DNA from: Actinomycetes bacterium
GTDB lineage: Bacteria > Actinomycetota > Actinomycetes > Mycobacteriales > Mycobacteriaceae
DNA: 13,883 nucleotides
Assembly (NCBI GenBank): GCA_023432405.1
Contig: JAEYUQ010000019.1
Coordinates: forward strand, 1-13,883
Reading direction: 5' to 3'
The notes under the pieces were generated by a model that was not told the origin of the DNA, ran no database searches, and saw only the letters and a list, made by a program, of their open reading frames with translations. This document shows, piece by piece, positions 7,472 through 13,845 of the stretch (the stretch's first letter is position 1; every line of letters begins with the position of its first letter). A program made the translations under genes and the position numbers.

Positions 7472-9190
7472 GTGAATTCATTCAATTACCAGGGTGCAGA
7501 TAACCAGTCTTTGTCTGCTTTGCAGTTGTTGAGCGGCAGTGTCCTGATTCAGTGGAAGAAGAAGCAGGTTGATGGCGCTATTGCTGTAGGAGACCGCTTT
7601 TGGGATGCCTTACAACAACACAGTAAGGCTGAAATTCAGCAAGCTATGCCAGAGGTTCTCCGCACGCCCAAACTTGTTGCAATAGCAGCTAACATTTTGC
7701 GTCGTCCTGATGTGGCCCGGTTGTGGCTGGATCGCATTGTAGCGTTGGATGGCCCCCAAGCTACGGATCATGAACGCAGTGACCAGGGGTTCCTTTACGG
7801 CACGATTGCCTTTGAGGAAGGGCGTTTCGATGAGGCATATAACTACTTCAAGGCGTCCTACAGTTTTGAGGGAGAAGATGCTTTCAAGGGTTTCCCGCGC
7901 TGGTATTGGACGTTTTTCTCTCGGCGAGAGGAACTTTTCACAGACGATCTCTTAGAAGCATTAATTGGTAACTCTGGTGAAAAGCAGCAGCAGGCTCAGC
8001 AAGAGGCTGTCCGTGCGCAACAAGCTCAGTTCCTCCAGCAAGCTCAGCAGATGGCTGGTGGTGCTGGAGATACTGCCGGACCTCAGCACTTCCCCGTGGT
8101 CCAGATGAATCAGCAGGGTCAGCCTGTCCAAGGAGGTCCACAGGTGGGCCAGATGGAAGGAAGAAATCAGCAGACTGTTCCCCCCGTGAATAATGGTCAG
8201 TTCGCCCAGGTGCAGCCAAGTTTTGGAGCCCAGGGTGGCTCCGCTATCAATAACTCTCAGCTTTCTCAGGGAGCGGGCCTAGGGCGCGAAGCTCAGGGAT
8301 TGCAGCCGCAGGATCCGATACAAAATCCACAGTTCATGCACGTGCAGCAACATCCCATCCAGCAGATTCCACAGATGCCTCAGTTTGCACCGATGGCTGG
8401 CAGCCCCTATCCGCAGCAGGGTCAGCAGGGAGGGGATCAGGCATCACAAAATCAGCAGCAGGGTTCACTGTCCGCCTATAGTTCTCAGGTGCCACAGAAT
8501 CAGCAGTGGCAGCAAGGTCAGCAATGGCAGTCAGTGCAGCAGGCGGGGCTGAGGACTCAGCACAATGGGCACCAGCCGATGAACCAAGAGGCACCCCTTG
8601 GGGCCTTTGGGGCCGAGAACAGCAGACTGGCGTATCCAGATCAGGGGGCTCAGGCTCCCCAACCCCAGATGCCAGCAGGCTCTGTTTCTGACAAGGGAAA
8701 TGTATCGGAAGCGCCAGTATCTGAAGGTGAGGGGGAGAAGCGGTTTACTGGAGGAGAAACCAGTGTGGTGAAAAGGCCTGAGAAGCTCAAGAGCCAGCCG
8801 GTTGATCCTGTTGATGCTTTGGGTGAAAAAGGCTCTGCTCTCTATGGAGAGGGAAATGTTATTGGAGCCGTCGCCATGTGGCAGCAGGCTCTCAATTTGA
8901 TGCCGAAAGATGACTCTCGTGCATGGTGGTTCTATACATCTCTGGCGGACGGGCATATTCAACTCAAGGAATACAAAGAAGCATGGGAGGCTACCACCGA
9001 GGCTATGAAGGCCGGTGCAGAAAGTAGCGCACTGGCATGGTATTGCCGCGGCGTCGCCCAGTATGAGCTTGGAGGCCACCAGGACGCTATGGGCTCCTTG
9101 AAGACGGCCTATTCCCTCGGAGGGGCGGAACTCTTCGCCGTTGGTGGTGAGAAGTATCTGACCTTCCTCAAAGACAACGCCGCCATATAA
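7472..9190 (+). CDS. TPR protein with long glutamine-rich central region
   Basis: A 572-aa protein with no signal peptide or membrane segment, so probably cytoplasmic. Residues 15-165 are a helical TPR-like domain. Residues about 171-400 are low complexity and very rich in Gln, with Pro, Gly, Met and Asn, including many QQ pairs and QQGQ-type motifs. Residues about 405-445 are charged. Residues about 446-570 contain TPR units, such as GSALYGEGNVIGAVAMWQQA and SLADGHIQLKEYKEAWEA. The end of the N-terminal domain and the C-terminus resemble each other without gaps (residues 107-149 against 524-566), so the two ends look like copies of one module. TPRs mediate protein binding, and long Gln-rich tracts are flexible and often self-associating, so a scaffold role is plausible. 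No enzymatic motif is seen and no function is assigned. It stands alone between a terminator and a tRNA gene. Confidence 0.85.
   Translation: MNSFNYQGADNQSLSALQLLSGSVLIQWKKKQVDGAIAVGDRFWDALQQHSKAEIQQAMPEVLRTPKLVAIAANILRRPDVARLWLDRIVALDGPQATDHERSDQGFLYGTIAFEEGRFDEAYNYFKASYSFEGEDAFKGFPRWYWTFFSRREELFTDDLLEALIGNSGEKQQQAQQEAVRAQQAQFLQQAQQMAGGAGDTAGPQHFPVVQMNQQGQPVQGGPQVGQMEGRNQQTVPPVNNGQFAQVQPSFGAQGGSAINNSQLSQGAGLGREAQGLQPQDPIQNPQFMHVQQHPIQQIPQMPQFAPMAGSPYPQQGQQGGDQASQNQQQGSLSAYSSQVPQNQQWQQGQQWQSVQQAGLRTQHNGHQPMNQEAPLGAFGAENSRLAYPDQGAQAPQPQMPAGSVSDKGNVSEAPVSEGEGEKRFTGGETSVVKRPEKLKSQPVDPVDALGEKGSALYGEGNVIGAVAMWQQALNLMPKDDSRAWWFYTSLADGHIQLKEYKEAWEATTEAMKAGAESSALAWYCRGVAQYELGGHQDAMGSLKTAYSLGGAELFAVGGEKYLTFLKDNAAI
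7982..8671 (+). repeat. Glutamine-rich low-complexity coding segment
   Basis: This part of the TPR gene is dominated by CAG/CAA codons in irregular spacing, frequently as CAGCAG pairs. It has no constant repeat unit. It encodes the disordered Gln/Pro/Gly-rich linker (about residues 171-400) and is a likely site of length variation between strains. Confidence 0.7.
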
Positions 9191-9209
9191 AACCCTCCTA
9201 CCAGCTGAT

Positions 9210-9238
9210 TTGGAGTTAAGAAAGCTCCCGTGTACCTT
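9210..9238 (+). promoter_or_regulatory. Possible promoter of tRNA-Ala
   Basis: TTGGAG (9210-9215), a 17-bp spacer and TACCTT (9233-9238) would give a start near 9245 and a leader of about 20 nt before the tRNA at 9265. The -10 is only a moderate match. Confidence 0.35.
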
Positions 9239-9264
9239 TGAGTGAGTCGCAAGAAAGTGACTCT

Positions 9265-9340
9265 GGGGCTATGGCGCAGCTGGTAGCGCATCACACTGGC
9301 AGTGTGGGGGTCACGGGTTCGAATCCCGTTAGCTCCACCA
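9265..9340 (+). tRNA. tRNA-Ala (anticodon GGC)
   Basis: A full 76-nt cloverleaf. The acceptor stem is GGGGCTA with TAGCTCC (one G-U pair), the D-stem GCGC/GCGC, and the anticodon stem TCACA/TGTGG. The loop CTGGCAG gives anticodon GGC (alanine, GCC/GCU codons). The T-arm is ACGGG-TTCGAAT-CCCGT. The discriminator is A and the CCA end is encoded. It stands alone 74 nt after the TPR gene and faces the 3' end of the minus-strand ATPase gene. Confidence 0.95.
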
Positions 9341-9447
9341 GAAACAATGATTACCTGTCTATATGCTCGGGGCGAAGAAATAGGTCAGGTATGGGGGATA
9401 AATTCAGCTTTTATCGGGCCTATTCCTCCGTCTCGTGGTTGTATTCC
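9341..9447. other. Convergent gap between tRNA-Ala and ABC ATPase
   Basis: No gene is seen. A weak nested hairpin is present: AATAGG (9379-9384) pairs with CCTATT (9419-9424), enclosing GATAAA (9397-9402) with TTTATC (9410-9415). It could help end transcription from either side, but the stems are short. Confidence 0.3.
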
Positions 9448-11025
9448 TTAATCGGGGTTAGGTACCACCTTGAGAGCGCGGAACCTGTTGAGGGCTGCCA
9501 TGATCTCCTGAAGCCTGGGTTGAGCCAGATGCCCAGGGTGCTTATCGCTGTCAAGACCCGCTTCCAGAGCCTGCTGCACCAGATTCACGAGTGAAGTACG
9601 TCCATCAGGATGTATGCGGTTGATGTAACGAGCAATCGCCTCCGTTTGGGAGGAATCAACTATCTGGTTGAGCGCAGACAGGTCAATGGTCTCCTTTCCA
9701 TACTGGATGCTGTGGAGCCCTCGTGAACGAGGGGGTTTAGGAGCATGGGGCAGCGGCATGATGATTCTCGGTGTGGGGAGTTTGAAACGCCCTTGTCCGG
9801 CGCAGTCCCCAGATGATTCGGATTGTGCCCAGCCCTCATGTGGTGTCCTGCGAACAACCTCACGGGCAGCCTCTGTGACATCCGCAGCCCGGTATTCGTC
9901 CATGAGAATAACCGTGTCAGCAACGTCCAGGAAAGATCCAGACACCACCACAGTGGAAATTCCGCAATCCTCCCAGAGGCGACGTACCCGAGTGATGAGT
10001 GGGGAAATCGTCTCGTGAGGAACCAAACTACGCAGCCGAGGCTCCGATACCATGAAATTTGTTGCTGAGGTATCTTCATCAATAATTAAGACTGATGCCT
10101 GAGCTTCTAGAGCCTCCATGAGAGCCGCAGCCTGAGAGGTTGAGCCTGAGGCATTCGCAGTACTAAAAGCCGTGGTGTCCACTGCCAGACCAGTGATGAA
10201 CGGCGAAATGTCCACACCTGCCACTGCACGTCCATCTTCGGCCCGCAGTGCAACGGCGTCGCCACGGGTAATCACGAATTCCCGGCCGTCACCGGCCACA
10301 TGGTTATAAACGCCCTCTTGGAGTGCAGTCAGCAGCGTGGACTTCCCGTGATACCCACCACCGATGATGAGGGTGACTCCCTGAGGAACGCCCATGCCCT
10401 GAAGTTTTTTCCCCGAGGGGAGAGTGAGAGAGTGAAGGAGGGTGTCGGGGGAGTCGAAGGGAATGGCGCCGCTGAGCGGGGTATCCGTGTTTCCCGATGT
10501 CCTGGGTAAGATGGCGCCGTTGGCAACGAAGGCCACCAGCCCTTGATCCAATAACCAGTGACGGATGTATTCCTGGTCCTCCCACAAGGCAATAGCAGCG
10601 TCAATATCGGCTTGAGGAAAGTCCAGGCTATCGAGAGCCTCTGGAAGATCATCGCAGATGAGGTGGGCTGCCTGCCGTCCCAGTATTCGACGTCCACGTG
10701 CGGGAAGCTGGATTTCTAGACGGATACGCCCATCCTCAGTAACCGCAGCTCGAGGTAGAACTGTTTGTCCTGGGGTGTCGATGAAGATTCCGCGTGGCAA
10801 CTGTATGCGGCGGGCGAGAAGATCTCGAGCAGCAACTGTGGTGAGGGCGTTTTGGACTCGACCTTGGGGGAGGTAAACCGTCACCCGAGAGGGTGGCGCG
10901 TAGGGGTCAGCTTGGATATGGTCGAAGCGGATTTCGTACTGTCCGATACGGTAGCGTCCGCGCAAGCTTTTGTAGGCGCCGTAGGATGCGCCGTCCAGAC
11001 GGTTTAAGGTGTGAAAAAGTGACAA
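9448..11025 (-). CDS. COG3044-class ABC ATPase (PF09818-like)
   Basis: A stand-alone, soluble 525-aa ATPase of the 'predicted ATPase of the ABC class' family, not a transporter subunit. The N-terminal domain opens with the family-like LDGASYGAYKSLRGRY. The P-loop is the family-specific IGGGYHGKST (221-230). A serine-rich signature-like ANASGSTSQAA follows at 290-300, and the Walker B strand SVLIIDEDTSATNF is at 311-324. VVVSGSFLDVADTVILMDEY (359-378) takes the place of the usual switch region. The C-terminal 100 residues form the family's extra domain. The one structurally characterised relative I know of, trypanosomal MRB1590, binds RNA in the mitochondrial editing machinery; the bacterial role is undefined. 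The start is TTG 11025, preceded by GAAAGG. tRNA genes border it on both sides. Family assignment is strong; cellular role unknown. Confidence 0.88.
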   Translation of the reverse strand: MSLFHTLNRLDGASYGAYKSLRGRYRIGQYEIRFDHIQADPYAPPSRVTVYLPQGRVQNALTTVAARDLLARRIQLPRGIFIDTPGQTVLPRAAVTEDGRIRLEIQLPARGRRILGRQAAHLICDDLPEALDSLDFPQADIDAAIALWEDQEYIRHWLLDQGLVAFVANGAILPRTSGNTDTPLSGAIPFDSPDTLLHSLTLPSGKKLQGMGVPQGVTLIIGGGYHGKSTLLTALQEGVYNHVAGDGREFVITRGDAVALRAEDGRAVAGVDISPFITGLAVDTTAFSTANASGSTSQAAALMEALEAQASVLIIDEDTSATNFMVSEPRLRSLVPHETISPLITRVRRLWEDCGISTVVVSGSFLDVADTVILMDEYRAADVTEAAREVVRRTPHEGWAQSESSGDCAGQGRFKLPTPRIIMPLPHAPKPPRSRGLHSIQYGKETIDLSALNQIVDSSQTEAIARYINRIHPDGRTSLVNLVQQALEAGLDSDKHPGHLAQPRLQEIMAALNRFRALKVVPNPD

Positions 11026-11079
11026 GAGGGCCTTTCATGAGAGTTGTACGGACCTAGTTTAATTCCTCTACCAGGTGTT

Positions 11080-11108
11080 TTGTTCCATTAGTGGGAGTAC
11101 CGTATATT
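11080..11108 (+). promoter_or_regulatory. Promoter of the tRNA-Glu-Asp pair
   Basis: TTGTTC (11080-11085), an exact 17-bp spacer and TATATT (11103-11108) form a good sigma70-type promoter. The expected start is near 11115, giving a leader of about 28 nt. It lies in the gap divergent from the ABC ATPase gene. Confidence 0.65.
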
Positions 11109-11142
11109 TAGACGAGTTCGGTACGCGTGAGTGTATCGTTCT

Positions 11143-11215
11143 GCTCTCATCGTCTAGGGGCCTAGGACTCCGCCCTTTCACGGCGGCAACACGGGTTCGA
11201 ATCCCGTTGAGAGTA
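11143..11215 (+). tRNA. tRNA-Glu (anticodon TTC)
   Basis: A 73-nt cloverleaf. The acceptor stem is GCTCTCA with TGAGAGT, whose first pair is G-U. The anticodon stem CCGCC/GGCGG holds loop CTTTCAC with anticodon TTC. The T-arm is ACGGG-TTCGAAT-CCCGT, with discriminator A. The CCA end is not encoded, so it must be added by the CCA-adding enzyme. Only one nucleotide separates it from the following tRNA-Asp. Confidence 0.94.
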
Positions 11216-11216
11216 C

Positions 11217-11293
11217 GGCCCTGTGGCGCAGTTGGTTAGCGCGCCGCCCTGTCACGGCGGAGGTCGCGGGTTCAAGTCCCGTCAGGGTCGCCA
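11217..11293 (+). tRNA. tRNA-Asp (anticodon GTC)
   Basis: A 77-nt cloverleaf including an encoded CCA. The acceptor stem is GGCCCTG with CAGGGTC, the D-stem GCGC/GCGC, and the anticodon stem CCGCC/GGCGG with loop CTGTCAC (anticodon GTC). The T-loop is TTCAAGT and the discriminator is G. It must be co-transcribed with tRNA-Glu, whose 3' end is one base away. Confidence 0.95.
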
Positions 11294-11438
11294 CTGGGGG
11301 TATCAATCACTGAGCCGGGGCTTGGCACTGTTGGGGGATGTCTACACAAAAGCGTGAGAGGTTCTGCGCCTTTCATACTCTTCTCTTCAGGCGTTGTATT
11401 TGCAGCCCCTGAACCGTGTCAACAGTAATGGAAGCTCT
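11294..11438. other. Gap between tRNA-Asp and trmL
   Basis: These 145 nt lie between the 3' ends of tRNA-Asp (plus) and trmL (minus). No gene and no strong terminator hairpin is visible for either side. Confidence 0.4.
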
Positions 11439-11912
11439 TTAGACTCCGTGAGGAAACCCGATTTGACGCCATGCCTCATAAACCGCAATGGCAGCTGAGT
11501 TGGCCAGGTTGAGGGAGCGTCGAGAAGGGAGCATGGGAATACGCACCCGCTCAGTGACACGGGGGTGGTTAAGAGCGGCGTCGGTAAGGCCAGTGGGTTC
11601 TGTGCCGAACAGCAGAATATCCCCAGGCTTATAGCTGACATCGCTAAACCAAGTGCGCACGTGGCCGGTAAAAGCATAGATATCCCCCGGGCCGATGGCC
11701 TCAAAACAAGAGTCCAGATCAGGGTGGATACTGAGATCCGCAAGGTCATGGTAATCCAGGCCGGCACGCCTGAGATATCTGTCTTCCAGGGAGAAACCCA
11801 GGGGTTCCACCAGGTGAAGGTGAGCCCCAGTGCAGGCTGCCAGGCGGATAGCGTTTCCGGTGTTGGAGGGGATTACGGGGTTTTCAAAAACGATATGGAG
11901 TGAGGAAGACAT
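11439..11912 (-). CDS. trmL: tRNA (cytidine/uridine-34-2'-O)-methyltransferase TrmL
   Basis: A SPOUT-class, SAM-dependent enzyme that 2'-O-methylates the wobble nucleotide of tRNA-Leu in characterised relatives. At 157 aa it matches the E. coli TrmL length, and it has no extra RNA-binding domain, as usual for the family. Visible motifs are the opening IPSNTGNAIRLAACTGAHLHL (14-34) and the three knot-forming segments. LLFGTEPTGL (100-109) and IPMLPSRRSLNLANSAAIAVYEAWRQ (125-150) are the SAM-binding trefoil loops. It starts at ATG 11912 with no strong ribosome-binding site. It is divergent from folD, whose start is only 30 bp away, so their promoters must overlap each other or lie inside the opposite gene. 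It acts in the cytoplasm. Confidence 0.92.
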   Translation of the reverse strand: MSSSLHIVFENPVIPSNTGNAIRLAACTGAHLHLVEPLGFSLEDRYLRRAGLDYHDLADLSIHPDLDSCFEAIGPGDIYAFTGHVRTWFSDVSYKPGDILLFGTEPTGLTDAALNHPRVTERVRIPMLPSRRSLNLANSAAIAVYEAWRQIGFPHGV

Positions 11913-11930
11913 ACTTTAATAAAAGCACTA

Positions 11931-11938
11931 AGGGGTGG
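11931..11938 (+). promoter_or_regulatory. Ribosome-binding site of folD
   Basis: AGGGGTGG lies 4 nt before ATG 11943 and supports that start. A second in-frame ATG (codon 4) at 11952 gives slightly longer spacing and is also possible. Confidence 0.6.
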
Positions 11939-11942
11939 AATA

Positions 11943-12818
11943 ATGAGCCACATGACTCAACATCGCGCGGTGACGTTGGACGGGAAGCTGTACCGTTCAG
12001 AAATTCTTGAAGACCTGAAAAAGCGGGTGGAGGCGCTCAAGGAACGGGGCATAACTCCTGGGCTAGGAACTGTTTTAGTGGGTGAAGATCCTGCCAGTCA
12101 GTCCTATGTCAAGATGAAGCACAAGGATTGCGCGGAGGTGGGAATTGAGTCTATTCGCCGGGATCTGCCAGCCGATATTAGCCAGGAAGAGCTTGAACAG
12201 GTAATCCAAGAACTTAACGACGACCCCGCGTGTACTGGATACATTGTTCAGCTACCGTTGCCACGTCATCTTGACGAAAACCGAGTTTTAGAGCTTATTG
12301 ACCCTGCCAAAGACGCTGATGGCTTACACCCTGTCAATCTAGGGAAATTGGTTCTCAACGAGCCAGCACCGCTTCCCTGTACTCCTAACGGGTGTATTCA
12401 TCTGCTGCGTCGCTTCGGGGTAGAGCTGAATGGAGCCAAGGTTGTGGTGATAGGTCGCGGAATTACCGTGGGGCGGCCCATTGGATTGTTACTGACCAGG
12501 CGAAGCGAGAACTCCACCGTCACCTTGTGTCATACCGGAACAAAAGATCTGCCAGCCGAAACCCGAGTGGCAGACATCATCATTGCTGCTGCAGGACAGC
12601 CCCACATGATTACGGCAGACATGATTAAAGAAGGCGCTGCCATTGTGGATGTGGGAGTATCGCGCAAGGATGGAAAACTTCTTGGGGATGTGGCTCCTGA
12701 TGTGTGGGAGAAAGCCGGATATGTGGCGCCGAACCCAGGGGGAGTGGGGCCAATGACGCGATCGTTCCTGCTCAGCAACATCGTGGAACGGGCAGAATGG
12801 TTAGCGAACCAAGCTTAG
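11943..12818 (+). CDS. folD: Bifunctional methylenetetrahydrofolate dehydrogenase/cyclohydrolase FolD
   Basis: Cytoplasmic one-carbon enzyme converting 5,10-methylene-THF to methenyl-THF (NADP-dependent dehydrogenase, EC 1.5.1.5) and then to 10-formyl-THF (cyclohydrolase, EC 3.5.4.9), for purine and formyl-methionine synthesis. Length is 291 aa, normal for the family. The catalytic region VGEDPASQSYVKMK (46-59) contains Tyr55 and the catalytic Lys59. The folate-site motifs are QLPLP (103-107) and KDADGLHPVN (123-132). The dinucleotide loop GRGITVGRP (171-179) is the actinobacterial variant of the common GRSxxVGRP. The C-terminal signature PNPGGVGPMT is at 263-272. All key residues are present. 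The following DUF3017-like gene overlaps its end by 22 nt, indicating coupling. Confidence 0.97.
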   Translation: MSHMTQHRAVTLDGKLYRSEILEDLKKRVEALKERGITPGLGTVLVGEDPASQSYVKMKHKDCAEVGIESIRRDLPADISQEELEQVIQELNDDPACTGYIVQLPLPRHLDENRVLELIDPAKDADGLHPVNLGKLVLNEPAPLPCTPNGCIHLLRRFGVELNGAKVVVIGRGITVGRPIGLLLTRRSENSTVTLCHTGTKDLPAETRVADIIIAAAGQPHMITADMIKEGAAIVDVGVSRKDGKLLGDVAPDVWEKAGYVAPNPGGVGPMTRSFLLSNIVERAEWLANQA

Positions 12819-13123
12819 CTAACCCGCACGACGTTCACCTTCCCCCGTCACGCCTCTCTGTGAGGCAGCAGCGTCTGGGAGTAGGTGTCTTTCTGCTCGG
12901 GCTTGTTGTGGTTGCTGTGTTCTTGCTCACGGAGCACTGGCGCCGAGGAACTTTTGCTTTTGGGATGTGCTTGCTGTGGCTTGCGGGGCTGCGATGGGTA
13001 GCAGACGGCAGGGTGATGGGAGTGCTGTCTGTGCGATCTCGTCGTTTTGATTCTCTCTACACGGGAATCCTGGGTGCTCTCATGATTTATCTCTCGGCGT
13101 CAGTGGATTCGCTGGGAAGCTAG
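12797..13123 (+). CDS. Small three-helix membrane protein, DUF3017-like
   Basis: A 108-aa membrane protein of unknown function with three hydrophobic helices (about 27-45, 51-68, 86-103) and a positively charged loop RSRRFDS between the second and third. A short protein of this form commonly follows folD in Actinomycetota and is annotated DUF3017; the assignment here rests on context, size and the third-helix GILGALMIYL pattern. ATG 12797 was chosen over a much longer GTG-initiated frame (12704) inside folD. It gives the usual size, has GGAACGGG just upstream, and overlaps the folD stop by only 22 nt, so expression is probably coupled to folD. Confidence 0.75.
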   Translation: MVSEPSLANPHDVHLPPSRLSVRQQRLGVGVFLLGLVVVAVFLLTEHWRRGTFAFGMCLLWLAGLRWVADGRVMGVLSVRSRRFDSLYTGILGALMIYLSASVDSLGS

Positions 13124-13147
13124 AGGCTTCGCTATCAACGCGAATCC
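13105..13147 (+). terminator. Possible terminator of folD operon
   Basis: Outer arms GGATTCGC (13105-13112) and GCGAATCC (13140-13147) are perfectly complementary and enclose a second hairpin, GAAGC (13116-13120) with GCTTC (13126-13130). The structure spans the stop codon of the DUF3017-like gene. No T-tract follows, so termination activity is uncertain. Confidence 0.4.
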
Positions 13148-13215
13148 CAGTGCTGAAGAGGGATGATAGTGATTCAGGTTAGGTCACAATCCCACACGTA
13201 AAACCTTCAGTGCAC

Positions 13216-13266
13216 GGGGGGGAGGGCTAAGAATGGCAGGAGGGGGAAGCCTGGCAGGGGGCTAAG
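13216..13266. repeat. G-run cluster with GGGCTAAG direct repeats
   Basis: GGGCTAAG occurs at 13224-13231 and 13259-13266, and TGGCAGG at 13234-13240 and 13252-13258. Four G-runs of 3 to 7 bases (13216-13222, 13224-13226, 13242-13246, 13257-13261) lie in the segment. It sits between convergent genes. Read from the minus strand, it becomes a C-rich, G-poor tail right after the stop of the leftward gene. Confidence 0.5.
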
Positions 13267-13274
13267 CCCGTCAG

Positions 13275-13832
13275 CTATCCAACAATGGTCACTGCTGAGG
13301 CATCGGCCTCAATTTTGAAAAGAAGCACAATGGCAGCTGCTGCCAGCACAGCAAGCAGTCTATCCTCATCAAGCTGCTTGGAAATCGTCACGTCAAAAGC
13401 ATGAGCCCCTGTGATGGCTTTTCGGAGAGGCACGTGCTTGCTGGTAAGGCGTACCCGAATGCCGTCATCGAAGGTGAGGCTATAGTTTGAGGTCAGACCT
13501 TCCCGCAGTAAATCATGGGACTTCCCATTTGCGAGTTCCAGAGTCACACCACGAGGAATGATCCCTATCCGGTACAGTTCCGCAATCGGAGTGTTGTCCC
13601 GAGAGAGTTCAAAACCAGCAAGGCCTACTTTCCGTGAGGTCAGCTCAGCAACAGTTCGCTTGGAATCACGGATAGCTAAGGTGGAGCCAGTCAGGATACG
13701 TGCGAAGAATTTGCTGGTGGTAACGATTCTCCCGATCCTATGACCGGCCTCATCGGCAATGGTGTAGTGGTTTCCGAAGATATTGGATCCCAGGGTGACG
13801 CTGAACCTGGTGACCTCAGTGAGGGACGTCAT
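13275..13832 (-). CDS. Tubby C-terminal/LURP-one-like protein
   Basis: A 185-aa protein without a signal peptide. Residues 1-140 are a string of predicted short beta strands with the pattern of the LURP-one/scramblase (tubby C-terminal-like) superfamily: a repeated 'I-aDeaGhriGri' and 'Lairdskrtvaelt' style, with alternating hydrophobics and conserved Gly and Asp turns. It ends in one hydrophobic segment (about 158-174, LLAVLAAAAIVLLFKI) that could be a membrane anchor or a packing helix like the one in tubby folds. Bacterial members have no established function. The start is ATG 13832. No Shine-Dalgarno is present, but a TAACAT hexamer lies 7 nt before the ATG, which would suit a leaderless transcript. 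The superfamily call is moderate and no substrate is known. Confidence 0.6.
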   Translation of the reverse strand: MTSLTEVTRFSVTLGSNIFGNHYTIADEAGHRIGRIVTTSKFFARILTGSTLAIRDSKRTVAELTSRKVGLAGFELSRDNTPIAELYRIGIIPRGVTLELANGKSHDLLREGLTSNYSLTFDDGIRVRLTSKHVPLRKAITGAHAFDVTISKQLDEDRLLAVLAAAAIVLLFKIEADASAVTIVG

Positions 13833-13839
13833 GGGATTG

Positions 13840-13845
13840 ATGTTA
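13840..13845 (-). promoter_or_regulatory. Possible -10 element for a leaderless mRNA
   Basis: On the minus strand TAACAT ends 7 nt before the start ATG (13832), so transcription would begin at or next to the A of the ATG. No -35 match is seen 17 bp upstream. Confidence 0.3.

Noticed and set aside
7982..8671. CRISPR array or regular tandem repeat
   Set aside because: The repetitiveness comes from Gln codons in irregular spacing; there is no constant repeat or unique spacers.
8531..9079. 182-aa open frame on the minus strand inside the TPR gene
   Set aside because: Shadow of the TPR region; no motifs and no initiation signal.
9265..9340. tRNA-Ala as an integration site for a mobile element
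   Set aside because: No integrase, no second copy of the tRNA 3' end in the window, and core-type genes on both sides.
9238..9594. 118-aa open frame running through tRNA-Ala
   Set aside because: It translates the tRNA itself and then runs antisense into the ABC ATPase gene.
12704..12796. Longer GTG-started version of the DUF3017-like gene
   Set aside because: It would overlap folD by 115 nt and add residues that are only a folD shadow; ATG 12797 gives the usual family size.
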